64,000 nt of DNA from Pseudoalteromonas sp. P1-25 (GTDB lineage Bacteria > Pseudomonadota > Gammaproteobacteria > Enterobacterales > Alteromonadaceae). Numbering within the stretch: the stretch's first letter is position 1; every line of letters starts with the position of its first letter. The notes beneath the pieces were generated by a model. That model ran no database searches. It was given only the letters and a program-made list of their open reading frames with translations, and was not told where the DNA came from. This document shows positions 53,431-61,888 of this stretch, one piece after another. A program made the translations under genes and the position numbers. The stretch spans positions 1-64,000 of the forward strand of contig NZ_LKDW01000014.1 of NCBI RefSeq assembly GCF_001401805.1, given 5' to 3'.

Positions 53431-55050
53431 TTATAATTCCTTACTAATTACATTTAATGAGGCAGGGTCAATTGTAATAGTAAGCGTATCAGCTGTTTTT
53501 ATTTCACCATCTAATACATACTTGATTTCTTCATCTGCAGTAATCGTTACTTTTTTAGCGTTGGTATGATGCGAACTAATAGCTAATTGCGTTTGTGTAA
53601 TACTACTAAACATCAACTCAGCAATACTAAGCACACTGGTTGTGTTTTCTTCGCTCGGTATCAGCCAATTTATGTCCAATAAACCATCTTCGTGATTAGG
53701 CTGTCCTCCCCCTTGCGCTAACAACGTGGTAAAAGGGGCTGCGTTAGCAACAATAAAGCTATTTGTGTGCACCTCTTGGGTTTGGTTATCATCAAGAGTT
53801 ACATAGAGTGTTTGCGCTTTTTGCTCACTAAATGCCTGAAAAAAGCCGTTTAAGTAAGCAAGCTGACCCGATTTATTTTTTGAATCTCTGTCGGCTTTTT
53901 CAATCATCGATTGCTCATAACCAATTCCCGCTAACAACAGCATGAGCTCGTCATTACAGTAGGCGGTATCTATTGTATGAGTTTGCCCATCTATAATTAA
54001 TTCGCAGGCCTGTTCAACAGGAATTATTTTAGAGCTAATACCCATAAGCACATGGGCTAAAGCATTGGCTGTACCCATTGGGATAATACCCAGCTTGCAC
54101 TGAGTGTTTACCAACACACTAGCTACTTCTGTCACGGTTCCATCACCGCCACAGGCAATTATTATGTCTGGCTTATTTTTAATAGCTTGTTTAGCAAGTT
54201 CAATTCCATTTACTTCTTTAGAGGTAGTTAAAACGTTTAAATCATAATATTCCGACAGCCTAGCCACTATTAAGGGCTCTTTATCTTGCCACATTTTGGT
54301 GCCCGACACTGGGTTTGCTATTAATACCGCTTTGTTTTTTATAACAAGCTCCCCTTTTTTATGTCGTTTAGCCAAATGGCGAAGTTGGTGTTTATTAAGG
54401 TTTGCGGTTTCACGTGTCTCTTTAATTTGTGCAAGTATTTGATGTACATCTGCATTTTTATCTTGGCTCAACAAATATGCAGCCATCACAAATACTGAGC
54501 GCCCTCTTCCTAGTGCGCAATGAACGACCACTCGGCGGTCTTCTTTAATATGATGATGTATCCAGTTAATGGCTTGGTTTAATTGCGAATGAGTTGGCAC
54601 ACTATGATCAAGCACCGGGATATTTAAATAGCTAATATTTTCTTGGGTTGAGCTCCACTCCAAGCCATCAAACTCACACGTTACATCTAATATTGCTGTT
54701 ATGCCGTTTTCTTTTAACGTATCAATATCAGAGGGAAACAATCGACATGCTAAAAATAAATGCTCGTTAATTTTTTGAATGGGAGGGACTTTATCGTGCT
54801 TGCGAGAATACGCATTGTAAATTTGGGCACCTAATAAAAAGGGCACAAAAGCCCAACGAATATAAAAAGGAATGATGCCATTTTCGCGCTTTCTAAAAAT
54901 TTTTGCCAAATTAAAAATATAAGCGCCACTGACAAGTATTAACGACAAGGCACTCCAATAAAACACCACTGCAAAGTAAACCGAGTTAACCTCCCAGCCT
55001 ATCCATATAAAAATTAACGCTAAAATTAAATAACTCGTTGCAGCCCACAT
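53431..55050 (-). CDS. fusion of membrane segments, dual-specificity phosphatase and diacylglycerol/lipid kinase domain
   Basis: The 539-residue protein has three parts. Residues 1-80 contain two or three transmembrane helices. Residues about 90-230 are a dual-specificity phosphatase domain with the P-loop HCALGRGRS (Cys178, Arg184). Residues about 240-539 are a DAGK catalytic domain with the nucleotide motif ACGGDGTVTE (300-309) and the C-terminal lid LDINWLIP. Such a protein could phosphorylate a membrane lipid and dephosphorylate a lipid or protein at the same site. Known family members act on diacylglycerol, ceramide or similar lipids; the substrate here is unknown. Single gene. Confidence 0.85.
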   Translation of the reverse strand: MWAATSYLILALIFIWIGWEVNSVYFAVVFYWSALSLILVSGAYIFNLAKIFRKRENGIIPFYIRWAFVPFLLGAQIYNAYSRKHDKVPPIQKINEHLFLACRLFPSDIDTLKENGITAILDVTCEFDGLEWSSTQENISYLNIPVLDHSVPTHSQLNQAINWIHHHIKEDRRVVVHCALGRGRSVFVMAAYLLSQDKNADVHQILAQIKETRETANLNKHQLRHLAKRHKKGELVIKNKAVLIANPVSGTKMWQDKEPLIVARLSEYYDLNVLTTSKEVNGIELAKQAIKNKPDIIIACGGDGTVTEVASVLVNTQCKLGIIPMGTANALAHVLMGISSKIIPVEQACELIIDGQTHTIDTAYCNDELMLLLAGIGYEQSMIEKADRDSKNKSGQLAYLNGFFQAFSEQKAQTLYVTLDDNQTQEVHTNSFIVANAAPFTTLLAQGGGQPNHEDGLLDINWLIPSEENTTSVLSIAELMFSSITQTQLAISSHHTNAKKVTITADEEIKYVLDGEIKTADTLTITIDPASLNVISKEL

Positions 55051-55499
55051 ATTTTCTCCTTTATTTTTACTGTTTTGGCAAATTTTTACAGCTGTTTATA
55101 AGTGTAGTTGCAATTTACAGGCCAACAAAAATTGTATTTAGAACTTGAAAATAAATATAACTGGTTGATATTAAACAGGTTAAAATCTTCAACTTTAAAG
55201 AAATTGGCCATATTAGCCGTTTTTTACACAGTTCTGGGTCATTTTTTCTCACTCGCCCTATGCGTTTGTTTTATGGCTAAAACTTGTCTCTTAGTTAAGA
55301 GCAGCTAAGATAAATAACAGTTCAACATTTTGCATCCAATCGCCCTTCTCACACGTTTATTGAGAGTGTGTTTATATTTTAGTTACATTTATATCTAGTC
55401 GATAAGTGTTTATCACGCGAGACTTAATATGTTTCTAGGTAAAAATTTAATTAATACAGCGCAATGCGCCTCAATAATAATAAAAATAACAGGAACCCT
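55051..55499. other. intergenic region upstream of the ECF sigma gene
   Basis: This 449-bp region separates the lipid-kinase fusion gene from the sigma gene. It contains a putative ECF promoter (55328-55360). That implies a leader of about 135 nt before the sigma start, including a CACACG.../GAGAGTGTG imperfect dyad. A 66-codon frame (55108-55308, TTG start) with one hydrophobic stretch is open, but has no ribosome-binding site. Confidence 0.5.
55328..55360 (+). promoter_or_regulatory. putative ECF-sigma autoregulatory promoter
   Basis: TTTTGCATCCAAT (55328-55340) and CGTTTAT (55354-55360) are separated by 13 bp. The same two blocks with the same spacing occur before the DUF4331 gene (56786-56817). 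CGT-type -10 elements are common for ECF sigma factors. The site is about 140 bp upstream of the sigma start codon. Promoter function is inferred from conservation and position. Confidence 0.6.
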
Positions 55500-56024
55500 A
55501 TGGAAAACGACAATCTACTTCCTCTTTTGTGTAAAACAGCACAAGGTAATAAAGCTGCGTTTGCCGATTTATACCGGCAAACAAGCGCTAAGTTATTTGC
55601 AATAAGTTTAAATATGCTCTCAAATCGAGCGCACGCTGAAGAGGTATTGCAAGAAGCATTTATAAAAATTTGGCATAACGCGTCAGAATACAACCCGACT
55701 AAAGGCACCGTAATAAGTTGGATGATAAGCATAGTACGGTACAGAAGCTTAGATGCGCTGCGCTATCATAAGGTCAGAAAAGAACAAGCCATAGGCGATG
55801 AGGAATATGATGAACAAGACTTAGACATTAACTACGATGATCAAACCGAACTTGTAAATTGCATTGAGCAACTCGACCCACAGCAAAAACAAGCCATTCA
55901 CCTAGCGTATTACAAAGGCTTAAGCCATGGTGAGTTGGTCAATCATATAGAAACGCCTTTAGGCACAGTTAAAAGCTGGATAAGGCGTGGTTTGCAGCAA
56001 TTGCAGAGGTGTTTAACATTATGA
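55500..56024 (+). CDS. ECF-type RNA polymerase sigma factor
   Basis: The ATG at 55500 has AGGAA 5 bp upstream and gives 174 residues. Region 2 is seen in FADLYRQTSAKLFAISLNML and AEEVLQEAFIKIW, with the core-binding and -10 recognition helix (SWMISIVRYRSLDALR). Region 4 is IEQLDPQQKQAIHLAYYKG with the HTH GELVNHIETPLGTVKSWIRRG, which reads the -35. It lacks other domains. The anti-sigma gene overlaps its end (ATGA). The group resembles SigK/RskA-type pairs, judging from the partner. Confidence 0.93.
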   Translation: MENDNLLPLLCKTAQGNKAAFADLYRQTSAKLFAISLNMLSNRAHAEEVLQEAFIKIWHNASEYNPTKGTVISWMISIVRYRSLDALRYHKVRKEQAIGDEEYDEQDLDINYDDQTELVNCIEQLDPQQKQAIHLAYYKGLSHGELVNHIETPLGTVKSWIRRGLQQLQRCLTL

Positions 56025-56704
56025 ACTATAACAAACCAGAACTACTTGATGCTTTAGCAGGGCAATATGTGCTAGGTACTCTAAATGGCCTTGCACGAAA
56101 GCGTTTTCAACGCTTAATGCTCAGTTTACCGCAAGCCCGAGAAGCCACTATGATGTGGGAGCAAAATTTAAATGGCTTAGCCAGTGCAATTACACCACAA
56201 GCACCCGATGAGCATGTTTGGCAGCACATTTTAGATAAAATAGAAAGCAATGCTCAGCCTATTAAAACAGTTATAAAACCGGCGCCATCGGTATGGCGTA
56301 CTTGGTCGTTTATAGCCACAGCGGCCTGTATTATTTTAGCATTTGTAGTTATTAAACCAGTAACACAACTGCAAGATAGCCAGCAGATTGCGCTTGTACA
56401 AAACCAAGATAAGCAATCACTGTGGATTATTAATGTGGACGAGCAAGCATTATCAATTAAAGCTAGTTCCAAATTGGTTGCGCAAACAGATAAAGACTAC
56501 GAGCTGTGGATGATTTTACAAGGACAGGACACGCCTATTTCGCTTGGTTTATTACCTAAACAAGGTGAAAAGCTTTTAATAAAAGACGCTCGTTTTAATG
56601 CCCTAAATATTGCTCTACTTGCAGTAAGTTTAGAGCCGTTAGGTGGCTCGCCCAACGGCCTACCAACCCAAGTGTTATATACTACAGATTTAGTGGTTTT
56701 ATAA
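56021..56704 (+). CDS. RskA-like membrane anti-sigma factor
   Basis: The start at 56021 overlaps the sigma stop (ATGA) and gives 227 residues. The N-terminal 75 residues form a small helical sigma-binding domain (LLDALAGQYVLGTLNGLARKRF). One transmembrane helix lies at about 94-112. The outer part carries the RskA C-terminal signature LLAVSLEPLGGSPNGLPTQ. Such proteins hold the sigma factor at the membrane until a signal triggers release, often by proteolysis. No HxxxCxxC zinc motif is present, so it is not a ZAS-type anti-sigma. Confidence 0.9.
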   Translation: MNYNKPELLDALAGQYVLGTLNGLARKRFQRLMLSLPQAREATMMWEQNLNGLASAITPQAPDEHVWQHILDKIESNAQPIKTVIKPAPSVWRTWSFIATAACIILAFVVIKPVTQLQDSQQIALVQNQDKQSLWIINVDEQALSIKASSKLVAQTDKDYELWMILQGQDTPISLGLLPKQGEKLLIKDARFNALNIALLAVSLEPLGGSPNGLPTQVLYTTDLVVL

Positions 56705-56785
56705 CTCAATAATCGCATTAGGTTGGCTTATCTATTTAGGCCAACCCACCCTACCTTTTTAACAAACTTAAAAATATTTTAACTT

Positions 56786-56817
56786 TTTTGCATCTAATGT
56801 GCTTTTTGCTTCGTTAT
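56786..56817 (+). promoter_or_regulatory. putative ECF-sigma-dependent promoter of the DUF4331 operon
   Basis: TTTTGCATCTAAT (56786-56798), 13 bp spacer, CGTTAT (56812-56817). It matches the element upstream of the sigma gene in both blocks and in spacing, while the spacers differ. It ends 37 bp before the DUF4331 start codon, right where a transcript start should be. Confidence 0.65.
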
Positions 56818-56853
56818 TAGTTATGACTCCAATCAAAACTAAAGGAAAAAGTC

Positions 56854-58446
56854 ATGAAAGCTTTAACTCCATCTATACTCGCAGTAGTAGTATGCAGTAC
56901 CTTAGTAAGCACCTCTATCGAGGCATCAAGTCATCGTGAAGCGCCAAATATTAGCCGCTTTCCAACCTTAGACTCTACCGACTTTTACGTATTTAATAGT
57001 TATGAAGCAGGCAGAAACGATTACGTTACGTTTATTGCCAATTATATTCCATTACAAGATGCCTATGGCGGCCCTAACTACTTCGCTATGGACCCAGATG
57101 CAACCTACAGTATTCATATTGATAATGATGGTGATGCAGTAGAAGATATTACTTTTGCCTTTAATTTTACCAGTATGCTGCCAAACGATAACCAGGGTGT
57201 TCAGTTAACTGTTGGCCCAGAAGGTAATCAACGCACTGTATCTGTACCGCTTAAAAATGTTGGTGGCGTTGCAGCTGGTGATGATAGCGCTGCAAATTTT
57301 AGTGAGTCATATACACTAAGCATGATTAACGGCCCACAACGCACAGGTACCAGTACCACACTAAGCAATACAACCACCAGCTCAACCACGTTCAACAAAC
57401 CGCTAGATTATGTAGGCGATAAAACATTTGGTTCAATGGCTGATTACCAAACTTATGCCGATCAGTTTGTTTACCAAGTGTCTGTACCGGGCTGTGACAA
57501 TATGGCCAAAGTGTTTGTTGGTCAGCGCAAAGACCCATTTGTTGTTAACTTAGGTAAAACTTTTGATTTAGTTAACTATGTGCCTGTAGAAGGTGATAGT
57601 GCGCCAGGTGCGGGCGATGGTGGTGGTTTTCCTGGGGGAATTACACAATCGGCTGATAATGATGACCTTATTGATAAAAATGTGACATCAATTGCCATTG
57701 AAATGCCTAAAAGCTGTATTGTGGGTGATGGCAACGGCGTAATTGGCTCTTGGACAACAGCAAGCCTACCGCAAGCACGCATTTTAAACCCGAACGCTAA
57801 GTTTGCAGATAACGCAGTAAATGGCGGTGCATTAACACAGGTTTCACGCTTAGGTAACCCTTTAGTTAACGAGCTTGTTATTGGTATTAAAGACAAAGAT
57901 ACCTTCTCAACAGCTCACCCTAAAGATGATGCGCAATTTTTAGATTATGTTTCGCACCCCTCTTTACCTGAGCTTTTAAATATTTTATTTAAAGATGCAG
58001 TAAATACCACACTTGGCGCTAACTTAGAAACCCTCGCCCCCACTAATTTTCCGCGTACCGATTTAATCACCGCATTTTTAACCGGTTTTGCTGGAGTAAA
58101 CCAACAAGCAACGGTAACGCCTTCAGAAATGTTACGCTTAAATACCGCAATTGCAGCCACAGCACAGGCTGATCAATCTGCATTTGGTGTTGCTGGTGAT
58201 GATTTAGCGGGCTTTCCAAATGGCCGTCGCCCAGGTGATGATGTAGTAGATATTGCACTTCGCGTGGTAATGGGTCGTTTGTGTCACCCTATCCCAGTAA
58301 ATGGTGAAGACACCGACTTAGGGCTGTGTACACCAGAAGATGCTGATGTAGGTACAGTGCCATTTACTGATGGTGCGCCTGTTGATGCAAGCATGATGGA
58401 TGCCGCTTTCCCATACTTAGCCACCCCACTTGCAGGGTCTAAATAA
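56854..58446 (+). CDS. DUF4331 secreted protein
   Basis: The 530-residue protein has a signal peptide (SILAVVVCSTLVSTSIEA) and directly after it the SHREAP motif (26-31) that typifies DUF4331. LDSTDFYVF follows, and later conserved blocks are PGCDNMAKVFVGQRKDPF and FPNGRRPGDDVVDIALRVV. The family is found in many environmental bacteria and has no proven function. AAAGGAAAAAG precedes the ATG. It is the first gene after the putative ECF promoter and is followed by a small lipoprotein gene 10 bp on. Confidence 0.9.
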   Translation: MKALTPSILAVVVCSTLVSTSIEASSHREAPNISRFPTLDSTDFYVFNSYEAGRNDYVTFIANYIPLQDAYGGPNYFAMDPDATYSIHIDNDGDAVEDITFAFNFTSMLPNDNQGVQLTVGPEGNQRTVSVPLKNVGGVAAGDDSAANFSESYTLSMINGPQRTGTSTTLSNTTTSSTTFNKPLDYVGDKTFGSMADYQTYADQFVYQVSVPGCDNMAKVFVGQRKDPFVVNLGKTFDLVNYVPVEGDSAPGAGDGGGFPGGITQSADNDDLIDKNVTSIAIEMPKSCIVGDGNGVIGSWTTASLPQARILNPNAKFADNAVNGGALTQVSRLGNPLVNELVIGIKDKDTFSTAHPKDDAQFLDYVSHPSLPELLNILFKDAVNTTLGANLETLAPTNFPRTDLITAFLTGFAGVNQQATVTPSEMLRLNTAIAATAQADQSAFGVAGDDLAGFPNGRRPGDDVVDIALRVVMGRLCHPIPVNGEDTDLGLCTPEDADVGTVPFTDGAPVDASMMDAAFPYLATPLAGSK

Positions 58447-58456
58447 GGAGTAACGT

Positions 58457-58960
58457 ATGCGTAATTTAACTCTTACTCATATCGGTGTACTACTGGGCGC
58501 ACTAACGCTTAGCGCATGTAGCAACGATGATGACAATAAGCAGCCTACACCGGTGGTAAATACAGCCCCCAGTGCAAGCGATGTAATGTTAACCACACAA
58601 ACAGAAGTTGAAATTAACGACACGTTAGTAGCGAGTGATGCCGATGGCGACTCACTCACCTATGAACTCACAACAGAGCCTACACTGGGCAATGTAGTAG
58701 TTAATAGTGATGGCAGCTTTACCTATACACCCAATAAAGAAGCAACAGGCAGTGACAGCTTTATGTTTGGCGTATCTGATGGGGTAAACCAGCAAGTGAC
58801 AGCTATGGTTGATATTACCATTGAGGCTTTGCAAGTAGATTTTGCACAATTTGCCAGTGATGCATTTAATCAAAGCCCTAACGATGAGCCACTATCGACC
58901 AACGGACGTGTTTTTACCAATACAGATACCGATGTAAGTACTATTTCATCAGGTAACTAA
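58457..58960 (+). CDS. small lipoprotein with cadherin-like/VCBS-type domain
   Basis: The 167-residue protein has a lipobox (LSACSN, Cys21) followed by an acidic linker (DDD). One Ig-like tandem cadherin domain follows (APSASDVMLTTQTEVEINDTL, ASDADGDSLTYELTTEP, GSFTYTPNKEATGSDSFMF), whose DADGD segment suggests calcium binding. A short unstructured tail follows. Only one domain is present, far fewer than in adhesins, so it is probably a small surface or periplasmic partner. It lies 10 bp after the DUF4331 gene with its own AAGGAG site. Confidence 0.85.
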   Translation: MRNLTLTHIGVLLGALTLSACSNDDDNKQPTPVVNTAPSASDVMLTTQTEVEINDTLVASDADGDSLTYELTTEPTLGNVVVNSDGSFTYTPNKEATGSDSFMFGVSDGVNQQVTAMVDITIEALQVDFAQFASDAFNQSPNDEPLSTNGRVFTNTDTDVSTISSGN

Positions 58961-59016
58961 CAGAGTAAATAATTTAAGCTGATGGCCATGGATGGCTTTT
59001 TTAAGAGGATAAAACG

Positions 59017-60045
59017 ATGCGCGGTTATTATAAAAAAATGCTCTTTGTTTTTTGCGCTGCACTGTATGTAAGTAATGCTGATGCAGAGCCCATAATTCCA
59101 GAAGATAACGATATTATTGCAACCAGTAATTCATCAATTAGCGCTAAATTGACACTAGAGCAACTCAACACTTTGGTTTTAAACAGCCAATACATAGGGC
59201 AAACCGAGCGTTATCAAGGCGTGCTTAAAAACCGCTTAGCGGCACTTTATAAACAAGAACCCACAGCAAAAATAGGCTATTTATATGCAAGAGTGTTACA
59301 AAAAGAGCATCAATTTACACGCGCTATTAAAGTTGCAAATACTGTAATAGAAAAACACCCAAGCCATGTTAATACCCATCTTTTATTGGCAAATATGTTG
59401 ATGACACAAGGTAAGTTTGAACAAGCCAAGCAACACTGTGTGTCTCTTATTGGTGCAGCAAGCGTTATCAGTGCAACAACCTGTGTGCTTGATATTCAAA
59501 GTCAGCAAGGTCAATTACAGCAAAGCTATCAATCATTACTTGATATTACTCAAAATAAAAACATAAGCTTAACAACCAAACAGGTACTTAGTGAGATGGC
59601 GTTTAGGCTTAACAAGCTCAATGAAGCGCTTGAGCACATTAACAGTATTGATTTAAGCAAAGCACCTGTGAGCCTCATTGTGTTATGGGCTGATATACAG
59701 CTAAGCCAAAACAACCCTGAGCAGGTACTTAATACCTTGAGTCAATTTAGTAATTTAAAGAGTCAACTTGAAGATGCTGTTTTACTTCGGCTCGCCATAG
59801 CTGAAAAACGCAGCACACATAAAGTTAGTGATCAGTGGCAAACACGTATGCAGCAACGAGTTAACTTACGAGAACAACGACAAGATACTTTTCATGCCAA
59901 TGATTTAGCTAACTATTATATTCATGTACAAGTAGATAAAGCCAAGGCACAATATTGGGCAAATATAAATTGGCAGCAAGCAAAAATGAGCACAGATCAA
60001 CACCTATTACACCAAGCTAATGCCATGGCTAGGGACACCTTATGA
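59017..60045 (+). CDS. exported tetratricopeptide-repeat protein
   Basis: The 342-residue protein has a signal peptide (LFVFCAALYVSNADA) and several TPR-like helical pairs (IGYLYARVLQKEHQFTRAIK, VNTHLLLANMLMTQGKFEQA, VLSEMAFRLNKLNEALEHI). TPRs build scaffolds for protein complexes. AGAGGA precedes the ATG. It overlaps the next gene by 4 bp (ATGA), so it is co-translated with the HupE-like protein and probably works with it in the envelope. Confidence 0.85.
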   Translation: MRGYYKKMLFVFCAALYVSNADAEPIIPEDNDIIATSNSSISAKLTLEQLNTLVLNSQYIGQTERYQGVLKNRLAALYKQEPTAKIGYLYARVLQKEHQFTRAIKVANTVIEKHPSHVNTHLLLANMLMTQGKFEQAKQHCVSLIGAASVISATTCVLDIQSQQGQLQQSYQSLLDITQNKNISLTTKQVLSEMAFRLNKLNEALEHINSIDLSKAPVSLIVLWADIQLSQNNPEQVLNTLSQFSNLKSQLEDAVLLRLAIAEKRSTHKVSDQWQTRMQQRVNLREQRQDTFHANDLANYYIHVQVDKAKAQYWANINWQQAKMSTDQHLLHQANAMARDTL

Positions 60046-61145
60046 AAACATTAAGCTCTTTTTTAACCGCTTTACTTGTTACACTAATGTGCACTTTTAG
60101 TGCCCATGCACACCAACTAAGTACCAGTTACATCACTTTAGATAACGCGCAAAATCCACAGCAATATACCGGTACATGGCAAATAAATATTAACGATTTA
60201 GAACAAAGCGTTGCGCTTGATTTAAACCAAGACCAACAAATAAGCTGGGCCGAACTTAAGTCACAAAGCGAAGCCATTAATCGCTATGCAAAATCTAATT
60301 TTACTGTTTTACAAAACTTGCAAACTTGCCCGCTAACAATTGCTGATAACTACCAATTAGATAACCATTTTAATGAGGCTTATTTAGTTTTACCGCTGCT
60401 ATTTAGTTGCGCCAATAATGCCGATATCACCCTTAACTACAGTGCTTTTTTTGAGTACGATGCTAATCACAAGGTGATTGTTAACGTAAACCAAGTATCG
60501 CGCGTATTTACCAAAGCTGAGCAACAACAGGCGTTTTCTACACAGCAAGCAAGTTACCTAAGTACATTTAACCAATATGTTTACCAAGGTGTATTACATA
60601 TTTGGATTGGTGTTGACCATATTTTATTTTTAATTGCCTTACTTTTAACCTGTGTATTGTATCGCACTAACAAACAATGGCAGGCAATCGCCTCTAAAAA
60701 ACAAATAATTAAGCACACAGCCTGGATTGTAACGGCATTTACCCTCGCCCATTCACTTACTTTAACAGCGACAGCACTTAATATGGTGTCGCCAAATAGC
60801 CGCTGGGTAGAGCTTGGTATTGCAATTTCAGTATTATTTGCAGCTTTAAATAACGTATGGCCAGTTATATTGCGCCTTGGCTGGCTAACGTTTGCATTTG
60901 GTTTATTACACGGTATGGGCTTTGCCAGTGTGCTTGGTGAGCTTGGGTTATCGAGTGATTATCAGCTATTGAGTATTTTAGCATTTAACTTAGGGGTTGA
61001 ACTGGGACAATTGAGTATTTTGTGTCTAGCACTACCTCTATTACTTATCGTGCGAGATAAGCCTACCTACATAAAATGGGTAATGCCCGTAGGTTCGCTT
61101 GCAATAGCCGCAATGGCTTTAATGTGGTGTATAGAGCGAATTTAA
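60042..61145 (+). CDS. HupE/UreJ-family membrane protein (HupE/UreJ_2 type)
   Basis: The 367-residue protein has a signal peptide ending at SAHA and a periplasmic domain of about 155 residues. That domain holds an EF-hand-like loop, DLNQDQQISWAE (60-71). A membrane domain of about six or seven helices follows, starting with the family motif GVLHIWIGVDHILFLIALL (about 181-199). A His-rich helix follows (AHSLTLTATAL) and later LLHGMGFASVLGELGL. HupE and UreJ relatives are metal permeases or accessory proteins, but this longer subfamily is uncharacterised. A terminator lies right after it, closing the ECF-linked gene set. Confidence 0.88.
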   Translation: MKTLSSFLTALLVTLMCTFSAHAHQLSTSYITLDNAQNPQQYTGTWQININDLEQSVALDLNQDQQISWAELKSQSEAINRYAKSNFTVLQNLQTCPLTIADNYQLDNHFNEAYLVLPLLFSCANNADITLNYSAFFEYDANHKVIVNVNQVSRVFTKAEQQQAFSTQQASYLSTFNQYVYQGVLHIWIGVDHILFLIALLLTCVLYRTNKQWQAIASKKQIIKHTAWIVTAFTLAHSLTLTATALNMVSPNSRWVELGIAISVLFAALNNVWPVILRLGWLTFAFGLLHGMGFASVLGELGLSSDYQLLSILAFNLGVELGQLSILCLALPLLLIVRDKPTYIKWVMPVGSLAIAAMALMWCIERI

Positions 61146-61149
61146 TGCT

Positions 61150-61178
61150 AAAAAGCGAGTACGATGACTCGCTTTTTT
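61150..61178 (+). terminator. Rho-independent terminator of the DUF4331-HupE operon
   Basis: AAAAGCGAGT (61151-61160) pairs with ACTCGCTTTT (61166-61175) around a five-base loop, followed by T. It also fits the convergent TetR gene, whose stop is 8 bp away. Confidence 0.88.
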
Positions 61179-61186
61179 ATTTTCCA

Positions 61187-61813
61187 TTACTGGGCTTTAT
61201 CGAACGGCAATAACAGGGTTTTCATTGCAGGCCTTAGTGCGATTAAAACCGTTTCTTCGGTGAGTTCAGGGTAGAGCATTTTACGTAGCAGTAACCCCGC
61301 CATCATCGAAAAAATGACGTTAATGCGGCTTTCAAGCTCTTGTTCATCCGTGTTTTTAAGCGCACTCCGCTCACTGGTGAGCAGTTGGCGCATTCGAGAG
61401 CGTGCTTGAGTGTCCATATCGCGCAAAAGCAAGGCCACTTTATTATTGCGACCTGCTTCCGCCATCATGTCTAAATCAATGACACAAGCACCGGTATCCA
61501 TATGCCTTTGCACACCCATGTTTAAGCCATCTATAAGCGCTTGCAAAACATCACCAGGGTGATCTTCAAACTCCTGAAAGATAGAGAACATTTCTTCCAT
61601 GTCTTTAGCAATAATACTTTCAATTATTGCCTCTTTGCTTTCAAAGTAGTTATATATATGCCCAGCGCTCATACCTGCAGTTCGGGAAATTTCGGCCATA
61701 CCTGCGCCATGGTATCCCTTACGTCTAAAGCACTCTGCGGCAGCACTAAGCACCTGTTCGCGCCTGGCTTGGGCTAAGGCTGGGTCTACATGTCTTTTGG
61801 CCTTAGTGCTCAT
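61187..61813 (-). CDS. TetR/AcrR-family transcriptional regulator
   Basis: The 208-residue protein has the N-terminal TetR HTH (VLSAAAECFRRKGYHGAGMA, then EISRTAGMSAGHIYNYFESK, residues about 20-58). A helical ligand domain follows with TGACVIDLDMMAEAGRN. It lies 75 bp downstream of the outer-membrane channel gene of a second RND pump, on the same strand. It probably represses that pump and responds to its substrates, as AcrR-type proteins do. Confidence 0.9.
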   Translation of the reverse strand: MSTKAKRHVDPALAQARREQVLSAAAECFRRKGYHGAGMAEISRTAGMSAGHIYNYFESKEAIIESIIAKDMEEMFSIFQEFEDHPGDVLQALIDGLNMGVQRHMDTGACVIDLDMMAEAGRNNKVALLLRDMDTQARSRMRQLLTSERSALKNTDEQELESRINVIFSMMAGLLLRKMLYPELTEETVLIALRPAMKTLLLPFDKAQ

Positions 61814-61888
61814 AACCTAACTCCAGTATTAAACGCATACATAATAGGTAAGAACATTGCAGATCTTAATTTAATAACACCTTTCATT

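Noticed and set aside
55108..55308. 66-codon plus-strand frame with a hydrophobic stretch before the ECF sigma gene
   Set aside because: It starts with TTG, has no ribosome-binding site, and lies in AT-rich promoter DNA; coding status not supported.
58977..59004. GCCAT/ATGGC with following T run between the cadherin-like lipoprotein and TPR genes, considered as a terminator
   Set aside because: The loop would be only two bases, and the downstream genes are tightly coupled; at most a weak attenuator.
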